A stretch of 64,000 bases of DNA from an uncultured Porphyromonadaceae bacterium (lineage in GTDB: Bacteria > Bacteroidota > Bacteroidia > Bacteroidales > Muribaculaceae): assembly GCA_900541865.1 (NCBI GenBank), contig UQLO01000011.1, positions 1-64,000 on the forward strand, in the 5' to 3' direction. Each line of letters starts with the position of its first letter. The stretch's first letter is position 1. Below are positions 24,370 to 31,723 of this stretch, piece by piece. A model generated the notes under the pieces. The model saw nothing but the letters and a program-made list of their open reading frames with translations. It did not search any database and had not been told where the DNA came from. The translations under genes and the position numbers were made by a program.

Positions 24370-25371
24370 TTACTCAGCCGCGGGAGTTGCCTCCTCTTCA
24401 GGAGCGTTGAAAGTGAAGGACGTCGAGACGCGGAGGCTGAGGTTGTTGGCCTGGGTCAGCTCAAGAGCTGCCGACACAGTTGCGCTGGTGCCGAACTGGT
24501 TTGCGGTCCATTCGTAGGTCTTGTTGGCGGCGTTGAGAACCACGTTCTCGCCGTCGGGCATCGAAACTGCAATTTCGTCGCCGGCATAGGCGGGTTCGTA
24601 GGTCAGGGTGAGCTTATCGTCGGGAGCTACGGTCATAACGTTGGTTTCAACAAACACCGGAAGACCGTCTTCGTCGACAATCGGAGTGCCGGCTTCGTCG
24701 ACAGCCTGCTCGCGAACGACAGCCTGAAGCTCGGCATTGAAGGGATAGGTAGCCACGTACTCACCGTTGCTCTTGTTCTCAATCTTAAGATTGATGGGGT
24801 GGTAGTGCCATACAAAGAGATTGGCAGTATAGTTATAGATGCTGCCGTTGACGCTCATCAGATTCTGACCCTTGATGAGTGCGCCGTCCTGGAAGTTGCC
24901 CACATTGAAGGTAGAGTCGTTCTTCATGCCGTAGGTAATCTCTCCGGTTTCCTCGTTCTTGGTGGCGCCGTGGAAGGGCAGGGTGAAGGAGGTGCCGTTG
25001 AAGAGAGCCACGTCGGCAGTGTTGACGCGCTCGCCGGGTATGAACGATACGGTCAGGTCGTCGCCATCGGCTGCGATAACAGCGTCGGTAGGCTTGGTCA
25101 GGCTAACAGTGCTGGCAATAAGACGATTGTTGGCATTACGGAAAGGAACGCCTTCGGCATCGATGGTGACATACTGGATTTGGGTCGTACCGCTGGCGGG
25201 ATTCTCAGACGAGCGGCCGCTGTTGCCGGTAGCGTCGTTTACAAGATCCAGTCGAAGCTGACGAATCTCAAATTCGCTTTCGGGAAGGTCGTTGGCAGGA
25301 TCATCGGAGCAGCCCACAAAGGCGAATGCCGTTGCGCTGATTGCTGCCATCATCAAAAACTTGGCCTTCAT
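24370..25371 (-). CDS. secreted lipoprotein of unknown function
   Basis: 333 residues from ATG 25371. The lipoprotein signal MKAKFLMMAAISATAFAFVG precedes Cys21, followed by SDDPAND, an acidic stretch compatible with the Bacteroidetes surface-export signal. The body reads as beta-rich: NRLIASTVSLTKP, VALFNGTSFTLPFHG, and NLFVWHYHPINLKI. The tail is Ala/Glu-rich (PEEEATPAAE). No family recognised. A 63-codon ORF lies between it and the promoter. Neighbours give no clear functional link. Confidence 0.85.
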   Translation of the reverse strand: MKAKFLMMAAISATAFAFVGCSDDPANDLPESEFEIRQLRLDLVNDATGNSGRSSENPASGTTQIQYVTIDAEGVPFRNANNRLIASTVSLTKPTDAVIAADGDDLTVSFIPGERVNTADVALFNGTSFTLPFHGATKNEETGEITYGMKNDSTFNVGNFQDGALIKGQNLMSVNGSIYNYTANLFVWHYHPINLKIENKSNGEYVATYPFNAELQAVVREQAVDEAGTPIVDEDGLPVFVETNVMTVAPDDKLTLTYEPAYAGDEIAVSMPDGENVVLNAANKTYEWTANQFGTSATVSAALELTQANNLSLRVSTSFTFNAPEEEATPAAE

Positions 25372-25404
25372 TGTTAAATCCCTTATTCGTGTCGGGCACA
25401 ACTT

Positions 25405-25596
25405 TTAGAATCTCTGTTGTCCGTGTGGACGAAATGTTTGTCTGTTCTTTGTCGCCGGAGCTTTGCTGCGCTGCCGGTTCCGTTTTCGGTTTGGTTTGGT
25501 TGCATCACCCTCCGGACACGGTTCTATTTGCATATAATCTTCTAAGAAACAGCACCTATGTGAGAATGACACTACCTTAAACCCTCCCGGGCTCAT
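25405..25596 (-). CDS. possible small leader ORF upstream of the lipoprotein gene
   Basis: 63 residues, ATG at 25596, about 45 bases below the -7 box at 25641-25648, ending 33 bases before the lipoprotein start. It starts MSPGGFKVVSFSHRCCFLED, then has YMQIEPCPEGD and a basic Lys/Arg/Gln-rich end. Placement between promoter and lipoprotein gene suggests a leader peptide or small cotranscribed gene; alternatively this is an untranslated leader with structure. No family recognised. Confidence 0.35.
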   Translation of the reverse strand: MSPGGFKVVSFSHRCCFLEDYMQIEPCPEGDATKPNRKRNRQRSKAPATKNRQTFRPHGQQRF

Positions 25597-25640
25597 CGCT
25601 TACCTTGGCCGCGCTCGGCCTTTGGTTCGCTTTGATTGTG

Positions 25641-25648
25641 CAAAGATA
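25641..25648 (-). promoter_or_regulatory. -7 box for the lipoprotein transcript
   Basis: CAAAGATA on plus reads TATCTTTG on minus (TAnnTTTG). The predicted leader to 25371 is about 260 bases. The AT-rich stretch 25649-25830 upstream shows no gene. Confidence 0.55.
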
Positions 25649-25826
25649 GTGATTATATGTTTAACAACACAACTTTTTGGCAATAAAAATCAAAAAAATA
25701 TTTCTTTTCCCTATTTTTCTTCCACCTTTCACCTTTTTCCAACATATTAATGGCATTTTAAAAATTATCCCACACATTATATAATATAAGCTTTTTTATA
25801 CTGTTAGCCGCCTTCGTCGCGCCTCG

Positions 25827-25861
25827 GAAAAAAGAATCCCCGGACGAACTGCCCGGGGATT
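25827..25861 (-). terminator. terminator of the RND efflux operon
   Basis: On minus, AATCCCCGGG (25861-25852) pairs with CCGGGGATT (25843-25835) and is followed by CTTTTTTCC. It lies 9 bases past the RND gene's stop. Confidence 0.9.
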
Positions 25862-25869
25862 GCTCGATT

Positions 25870-28800
25870 TCAGGATTTTTTGTCGGTAGGTGTCGGTGAT
25901 GTCGGGGTGGTGGCCGATGGCGGTGTCTTGACGGCGAAGACTTTCGAGAGATATTTCTCCTGGAACTTCTGCAGCAACTCCCAGAAGGTCGGCACATAGA
26001 GGGTGCCCACCAAGGCGTTGACTGCCATGCCGAACACTACTGCCGTGCCCAGGGCAACTCGGCTGGCTGCGCCGGCGCCGGTGGCAAAGAGCATGGGCAT
26101 CACGCCGAATACGAAAGCAAGGGCCGTCATCATCACGGGGCGGAAGCGGACGTTGCCGGCGTCTTCGGCCGCCTGGCGTATGGGCATGCCCTGCTTGCGG
26201 TAGTCCATGGCATATTCTACTATCAGAATGGCGTTCTTGGCGGCCATACCAAGCAGCAGGATGATGCCGATTTGGGTGTAGATGCTGATGCTCTGGCTCA
26301 TGAAGATACAACCTATGATGGCGCCTAAGATGGCAGTCGGCGTGGTGGCTACTACGGCCACAGGGTCGGTCCACGATTCATACTGCGCCGCCAGAACCAA
26401 TATGGTGATGATCACGGCGAAGAGCAAGGTCATGGTGATTGTAGTGCCCGCCTGCGTTTCCTGATAGGCCTCTCCGGTCCAGGCATAGCTGAAGTTGGCG
26501 CCTGCCACACGCTTCACTATCTCCTCCATGGTCTCTATGCCCTTCGAGGAGCTGACATTATGGGCCGGCGTTGCCGTCAGCGACGCCGTGCGGTACATAT
26601 TGTATCGGCTCACGGTGCTTTCGCCCATCGAGGGCACCACCTCCGCGAACGATGCGAAGGGCACCATATCGCCGGCGGTGTTGCGTACGCTCAGCCGCAT
26701 AACGTCGTCGGCGTTGGCGCGGAAGTCGGAACCGGCGCTCACGAGCACTTCGTAGGTGCGTCCGAATTCAACGAAGTCGTTGACGTAGGTGCTTCCGGTG
26801 TTGGCCGAAAGCGCCGAGTAGACCTGCTCAAGGGTGAGATTATGCATCTTGACGCGGTCGCGGTCGATCTTGAGGCGGTACTGGGGCACTTCGCCGCGGT
26901 ACATACTCGTCACCGAAGCTATCTCCGGGTTGCGTTCGGCCTCGGCTTGCACGGCCTGAAGGGTCTGCGCTATGGCCTCCGAACCAAGGTTGTTGATGTC
27001 CAGTAGCTGCATCTGAAGACCCGAGCTCTCGCCCAGACCCGGAATGGCCGGCGGGTTGAGGCTGAAGACAACGGCCTCCTGAATACCCGCCGTGTAGGCG
27101 TTGACCGAATCCATAACGGCTTCAACTGAGTTGCGGTGGCCTTTACGCTCCTTCCAGGGCTTGAGGACCACGAACATACCGGCAACGTTGCTGCTCGAGC
27201 CGCCTCCCATGAAGGAAGTGCCGCTCACGGCGATTACGTCCTTGACCTGCGGCTGCCGCTCGATAATGCGCGAAATGTCGGTGGTGATGCTGTCGGTGCG
27301 CTGCAGGGAGGCACCGTCGGGGAGCTGAATACTGGTCATAAAGTAGCCCATATCCTCCTCGGGAATATAGCTGGTAGGCCATTTCATGAAGCCCCAGAAC
27401 GCGGCGCCGCAGATAATGGCGAAGATAATCAACGCCATAACGGGTTTGCGAAGGAGGAGGCCGACGGTGCTGTTGTACCACTTGAGAACGCGCTGGAAGC
27501 CGGCTTCAAACCAACGGAATATGAAGAACTTCGACTGCCCGGTGACAGGGCGCAGGAAGAGCGCGCACATGGCCGGAGTGAAGGTCAGGGCGTTGAAGCC
27601 CGAGAAGGCTGTCGACACGGCTATGGTTAGTGCAAACTGCTTGTAGAGCTGCCCGGTGATGCCCGATATGAAGGCGGTGGGGATGAATACACTCAACAGC
27701 ACCAGAACTTCGCCCACTACAGGTCCCGTCAGCTCTACCATGGCTTTCTCGGCGGCCTGACGAGGGGTGCATTTGCCTTGGTCAAGTATTCGCGAGCAGT
27801 CCTCCACAACTACGATGGCGTCGTCGACCACGATGGCGATGGCAAGCACCAGGCCGAAGAGGGTCAAGGTGTTGAGCGTGAAGCCCATCAGCTTCATAAC
27901 CGCAAAGGTGGCCACAAGCGAAACCGGAATGGTGATCATAGGAATAACCACGGCGCGCCAGTTCTGGAGGAAGAGGAGTATGACCACCATCACAATCAGA
28001 GTAGTCTCGAGGAAGGTCACGAGCACTTCGTCGATGGAGGCGTTTACGAAGTCGGTGGTGTTGAGGATGATGCGGTAGTTGACGCCCTCGGGGAAGTACT
28101 GGCTGAGCTCTTCCAGTCGGCTCTCGCAGGCCTTGGCGACTTTGAGTGCGTTGGCACCCGGCACCTGGCTGATGCCCATCAGGCCCGCTTCCTTGCCCGA
28201 TACGTGGCTGACCATGGAGTACGACTCGCTGCCCAGCTCGACCCGCGCTATGTCGCGAAGCCGAAGCATGGAGCCGTCGGAACCCGTGCGGAGCACTATG
28301 TTGCCGAATTCTTCCGGCGTGGTGAGGCGTCCCTGGGCGGTGAGGGTGAATTCGAAGGGCTCGCCGGAGGCTACCGGAGGCGCGCCCACCGAGCCGGCCG
28401 ACACTTCGGCGTTCTGGCTCTGGATAGCGGCCATGACGTCGGACGAGGTGATGCCGCGTACGCGCATTATCTCCGGGTCGAGCCACACTCGCATGGAGTA
28501 TTCGCCGGCACCGAAGGCCTGAACGTTGCCCACGCCGTCAATACGGCTAAGCTCGTCGACGATGCTCAGCTGGGCGTAGTTGGTCAGGTAGAGGCCGTTG
28601 TAGAGCTCGGGACGGTCCGACTCCAGAGCCACGAAGAGAATCATGTTCGACGACTGCGAGCTCACCTGGATGCCCTGCTGCTTGACGGAGGAAGGCAGGG
28701 TAGGCTCGGCGCGGCTCACGCGGTTCTGGACCTTCACGGAAGCGATGTCGGGATCGGTGCCGTTTTCGAAGGTGATCTGAAGCTGATAGGAGCCGTCGGA

Positions 28801-29052
28801 GCTCGATGTGGAGCTCATGTACATCATGCCTTCCACACCGTTTATTTGCTGCTCGATGGGAGCACCGACAGCTTCGGCGACTGTCTCGGCGTCGGCGCCG
28901 GGATAGTTGGCCATCACATAGATGGTGGGAGGGGTGATGTCGGGGAACTGAGCCACCGGCAGCGTCTTCACCGTCAGCAGGCCCGCCAGAAGCATCAGGA
29001 TGGCCAGAACGGTGGCGAATATGGGCCGGTCTATGAAAAACTTGCTGAACAT
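25870..29052 (-). CDS. RND multidrug efflux inner-membrane transporter (HAE1/AcrB-like)
   Basis: 1060 residues, full length. Begins MFSKFFIDRPIFATVLAIL, the classic HAE1 start. Porter-domain motifs include PVAQFPDITPPTIYV and YPGADAETVAEAVGAPIEQQ. TM4 carries the proton-relay Asp pair in LAIAIVVDDAIVVVEDC. In the second half are ILLLGMAAKNAILIVEYA and RFRPVMMTALAFVFGVMPM. It exports hydrophobic drugs or bile-type compounds with the adaptor (29057) and outer channel (30202) encoded upstream in the same operon, 4 bases from the adaptor gene. The end (TPTSPTPTDKKS) is low complexity. Confidence 0.97.
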   Translation of the reverse strand: MFSKFFIDRPIFATVLAILMLLAGLLTVKTLPVAQFPDITPPTIYVMANYPGADAETVAEAVGAPIEQQINGVEGMMYMSSTSSSDGSYQLQITFENGTDPDIASVKVQNRVSRAEPTLPSSVKQQGIQVSSQSSNMILFVALESDRPELYNGLYLTNYAQLSIVDELSRIDGVGNVQAFGAGEYSMRVWLDPEIMRVRGITSSDVMAAIQSQNAEVSAGSVGAPPVASGEPFEFTLTAQGRLTTPEEFGNIVLRTGSDGSMLRLRDIARVELGSESYSMVSHVSGKEAGLMGISQVPGANALKVAKACESRLEELSQYFPEGVNYRIILNTTDFVNASIDEVLVTFLETTLIVMVVILLFLQNWRAVVIPMITIPVSLVATFAVMKLMGFTLNTLTLFGLVLAIAIVVDDAIVVVEDCSRILDQGKCTPRQAAEKAMVELTGPVVGEVLVLLSVFIPTAFISGITGQLYKQFALTIAVSTAFSGFNALTFTPAMCALFLRPVTGQSKFFIFRWFEAGFQRVLKWYNSTVGLLLRKPVMALIIFAIICGAAFWGFMKWPTSYIPEEDMGYFMTSIQLPDGASLQRTDSITTDISRIIERQPQVKDVIAVSGTSFMGGGSSSNVAGMFVVLKPWKERKGHRNSVEAVMDSVNAYTAGIQEAVVFSLNPPAIPGLGESSGLQMQLLDINNLGSEAIAQTLQAVQAEAERNPEIASVTSMYRGEVPQYRLKIDRDRVKMHNLTLEQVYSALSANTGSTYVNDFVEFGRTYEVLVSAGSDFRANADDVMRLSVRNTAGDMVPFASFAEVVPSMGESTVSRYNMYRTASLTATPAHNVSSSKGIETMEEIVKRVAGANFSYAWTGEAYQETQAGTTITMTLLFAVIITILVLAAQYESWTDPVAVVATTPTAILGAIIGCIFMSQSISIYTQIGIILLLGMAAKNAILIVEYAMDYRKQGMPIRQAAEDAGNVRFRPVMMTALAFVFGVMPMLFATGAGAASRVALGTAVVFGMAVNALVGTLYVPTFWELLQKFQEKYLSKVFAVKTPPSATTPTSPTPTDKKS

Positions 29053-29056
29053 GGCG

Positions 29057-30169
29057 TCATTCGGTTAAGCGAGGGTTGATTTTCATGCCCGGTCGCACTT
29101 TGAGCAGGGCGCGGGTAACATAGCGGTCGTCGGCGGTAATGCCGTCGGTGACGATTGTCAGCGAGTCGCCGACTGCCTGTCCGAGCGTAACGGGGCTGTA
29201 GACAACCGTCGAGGAGTCGCTGATGGTGTACATATAGCTGCCGCGTTGGTCGCGAGCTATGGAGGCGGTGCGTACCAAAACGGCGTGGGGCGACACTCCC
29301 GAAGGAAGGTCGACGCTGACGAACATGCCGCTGCGAAGCTCGCCGTAGGGGTTGTCGATGGTGGCCTGCAGGGAGACGGTTCCCGTCGAGGTGTCGACGG
29401 CCGGTGCGAGGTAGTCGAGTTTGGCGGTGTAGGCGTGGCCGAGGGTGTCGTTGAAGTTCACCGGTATGGCCCGGTAGTCGATACCTTCGCTGCGCAGAGC
29501 GCCCTGAATGAGGGGCAGCGCAGAGGCATCCTCGATAGAGAAGTTGGCTATCATGGTGTCGTCCTCGTAGATGCGCGCCAGGGTCACCGGTGACACTTCG
29601 CCGCCTACGTAGGCCCCGACATCGTGCACTCCGGTGGTGATATGTCCCGTAAAGGGCGCCCGTACGGTGCAGTACCCCAAGTTGATGCGAGCGCTGTTGA
29701 GGTCGGCGCGGGCGCTCTCCACGGCGGAGTTGGCGCTCTCCAGGGCCGAGCGGCCCTGCTCGGCCTCCATGCGGCTCACGGCCTCGCTGGCCAGCGCGCG
29801 CTGCAGGGCCGTGTAGTGGCTTTCGGCGTAGGCCTGCTGGGCGGTGGCGGTCTCCAGGGCGGCTTCGGCGCGGGAGAGGGCATCGCGGTACGAACCCGAC
29901 TCGATGGTGAATAGCACGGCGCCCTGCCGAACGCGGTCGCCCGAATTGTAGTGCTTGGACTCAAGGGTGCCGTTGACGCGGGCAACGACGTCGACCTCGC
30001 GGTTGGCCGTCAGTACGCCGGGATAGGTGTGATGAAGTACGACGGAGTCGACCGTTGGACGCGCCACGTCGATGGTGGCTATCTCGCTCCCGGTTTCTTC
30101 TTTGTGGTGAGAGCAGCCCGTCAGCAGGGCAAGCAGTGCGCCGGCACTTATAATACTGCGATATTTCAT
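29057..30169 (-). CDS. RND efflux periplasmic adaptor (membrane fusion protein, lipoprotein)
   Basis: 370 residues from ATG 30169; the long frame to 30880 runs back through the previous gene. Lipoprotein signal MKYRSIISAGALLALLTGC. The barrel/lipoyl region has TANREVDVVARVNGTLESKH and RVRQGAVLFTIESGSYRDAL, followed by an Ala/Glu-rich coiled-coil hairpin (~100-165) and the second lipoyl half YCTVRAPFTGHITTG. It bridges the RND pump and the outer-membrane channel. Middle gene of the three-gene efflux operon. Confidence 0.95.
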   Translation of the reverse strand: MKYRSIISAGALLALLTGCSHHKEETGSEIATIDVARPTVDSVVLHHTYPGVLTANREVDVVARVNGTLESKHYNSGDRVRQGAVLFTIESGSYRDALSRAEAALETATAQQAYAESHYTALQRALASEAVSRMEAEQGRSALESANSAVESARADLNSARINLGYCTVRAPFTGHITTGVHDVGAYVGGEVSPVTLARIYEDDTMIANFSIEDASALPLIQGALRSEGIDYRAIPVNFNDTLGHAYTAKLDYLAPAVDTSTGTVSLQATIDNPYGELRSGMFVSVDLPSGVSPHAVLVRTASIARDQRGSYMYTISDSSTVVYSPVTLGQAVGDSLTIVTDGITADDRYVTRALLKVRPGMKINPRLTE

Positions 30170-30201
30170 ATTTCGGGTGTTTTCTGGTTGGTAAATACTT
30201 T

Positions 30202-31608
30202 TCAGTCGAGCGGGGCGCCTCCGAGGGCCTTGAAGAGGTCGATGAGCGCCGTCAGAGCCTCCGCATGAGCCGTAACCTGTGTGTTTTCGTAGGTGAGATA
30301 GTTCGATTCGGCGTCGTCGACGTTGGTGAACGATGTCAGCCCCTGGCGGTAGAGGTCGAAGGAGAGTGTGGTGCTCTCGGCGGCATTGTCGACCACTTTC
30401 TCGATGCTCTCTATGTAGCGCAGGCACGAGGCATAGCGCGTGGCGGCGCTGCGAACCTCCTCCACGGCGTTCAGCACGGCCATATTGTAGGCGTCGACGG
30501 CGGCGTGGAGCCGCTCTTCGGCCTCGATGCGGCCGTAGCGCCGGCTCAGGCCGTCGAAGACGGTCCAACTCAGCGTCGGGGCTATGCTGTAGGTGAACGA
30601 AGGACGCGAAAACAGGTCGCCGAAGCGATGGGCGGCTGTGCCGACGCTGGCCTGCAGGCTCAGTGAGGGAAGGTATTCTTTCTTGGCTATGCCCAGGGTG
30701 GCGGCAGCAAGGTCGATGTTGCGCTCGGCCTCCACCACGTCGGGACGACGCCGAAGCAGCTCGGAGGGCGTGCCCAAATCGGCGTACTGACGGAAGTCGG
30801 GCAGTGGCCGCAGCTCGCCGACTCCGGCCGGGAGACCTTCGGCGGTGGTGCCCAAAAGTACCGCAAGAGCATTGACACACGATTCTATCTCGGCCTCGAG
30901 CATAGGGATGGAGGCTATGGTGGAATAGTAGAGAGTGCGGGCCTGCGCAACGTCCAGCTTGGAGTTCAGACCGGCCTCGAAGCGCTCTTCGGCGGCATTG
31001 AGAATGTGCTGCTGACTCTCGCTGTGGCGCCGTGCAACCTCAAGTTGCTCGCGGTCGGCCAGCAGGGTAACGTAGGTGGTGGCAATCTGCGCCTCCAGCG
31101 AGTTCAGAGCGGCGGCGTATTCAGCGGCCGAGACCCGAACCTGAGCCTTGCCGCTGCGTACCTGCGCAGTCACCTTGCCGAACACGTCGATTTCCCAGCT
31201 CATGGTAGCCGTGCCGCTGAAGTAGGACTCCACGGTGGCGTCCATGTCGTGTGATGTGGTGCGGCCGCTCATGCGCGTGCGGGTGTACGAGGCGGCAACC
31301 CCTACGGTGGGGTAATAACCGGCGCGCGCCTGCCCGAGCTGGGCTTGCGCCATTTTTATGCGAGCGGCGGCCGAAGCGAGGTCGTAGTTGGCTTCGCGGC
31401 CACGGGTAATAAGGGTGTCGAGTAGGGTGTCGTGGAAACCGGCCCACCACCTGTCGGACGTGGCTATGGGGCCCGATGTGCTGTCGGGAACATTCCAAGC
31501 CGCCGGCAGGGGCTCGTCGAGCCATTTGGCAGGCGTTTCCGGCTCGGTGGCGCTCGCGCTCAGTGTGGTGGCTACCAGCGAGGCAATAATCAATGATGAA
31601 TAGCGCAT
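30202..31608 (-). CDS. outer-membrane efflux channel (TolC/NodT family)
   Basis: 468 residues from ATG 31608 (MRYSSLIIASLVATTLSASA), a Sec signal without the lipobox cysteine seen in many NodT proteins. Two OEP repeats form the coiled-coil channel: SAAARIKMAQAQLGQARAGY, then LEAQIATTYVTLLADREQLE in the first; LLRRRPDVVEAERNIDLAAA, then AEERLHAAVDAYNMAVLNAV in the second. First gene of the efflux operon; 32 bases separate it from the adaptor gene. No local repressor gene of TetR or MarR type is next to it. Confidence 0.94.
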   Translation of the reverse strand: MRYSSLIIASLVATTLSASATEPETPAKWLDEPLPAAWNVPDSTSGPIATSDRWWAGFHDTLLDTLITRGREANYDLASAAARIKMAQAQLGQARAGYYPTVGVAASYTRTRMSGRTTSHDMDATVESYFSGTATMSWEIDVFGKVTAQVRSGKAQVRVSAAEYAAALNSLEAQIATTYVTLLADREQLEVARRHSESQQHILNAAEERFEAGLNSKLDVAQARTLYYSTIASIPMLEAEIESCVNALAVLLGTTAEGLPAGVGELRPLPDFRQYADLGTPSELLRRRPDVVEAERNIDLAAATLGIAKKEYLPSLSLQASVGTAAHRFGDLFSRPSFTYSIAPTLSWTVFDGLSRRYGRIEAEERLHAAVDAYNMAVLNAVEEVRSAATRYASCLRYIESIEKVVDNAAESTTLSFDLYRQGLTSFTNVDDAESNYLTYENTQVTAHAEALTALIDLFKALGGAPLD

Positions 31609-31666
31609 AGTTGCAAACGTGGTAAGTATTTGCATTATAACGCCCAAAAAGCCCGTTTGGTTCCGC

Positions 31667-31696
31667 AAAAAAAGCCCCTCCGCAATCGGGAGGGGC
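31667..31696 (-). terminator. terminator after the secreted GH13 gene
   Basis: On minus, GCCCCTCCC (31696-31688) pairs with GGAGGGGC (31681-31674), followed by seven T. It separates the amylase gene from the efflux operon. Confidence 0.9.
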
Positions 31697-31723
31697 TCGG
31701 TAAGCTGTTAATTGAGGGGGATG

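Noticed and set aside
25372..25640. Known housekeeping ncRNA (SRP RNA, RNase P RNA, tmRNA) in the lipoprotein leader
   Set aside because: The conserved cores of these RNAs were looked for and not found.
27778..29079. 433-codon open frame antisense to the RND pump
   Set aside because: Composition is His/Gly/Asp-rich shadow; the RND protein on minus is complete.
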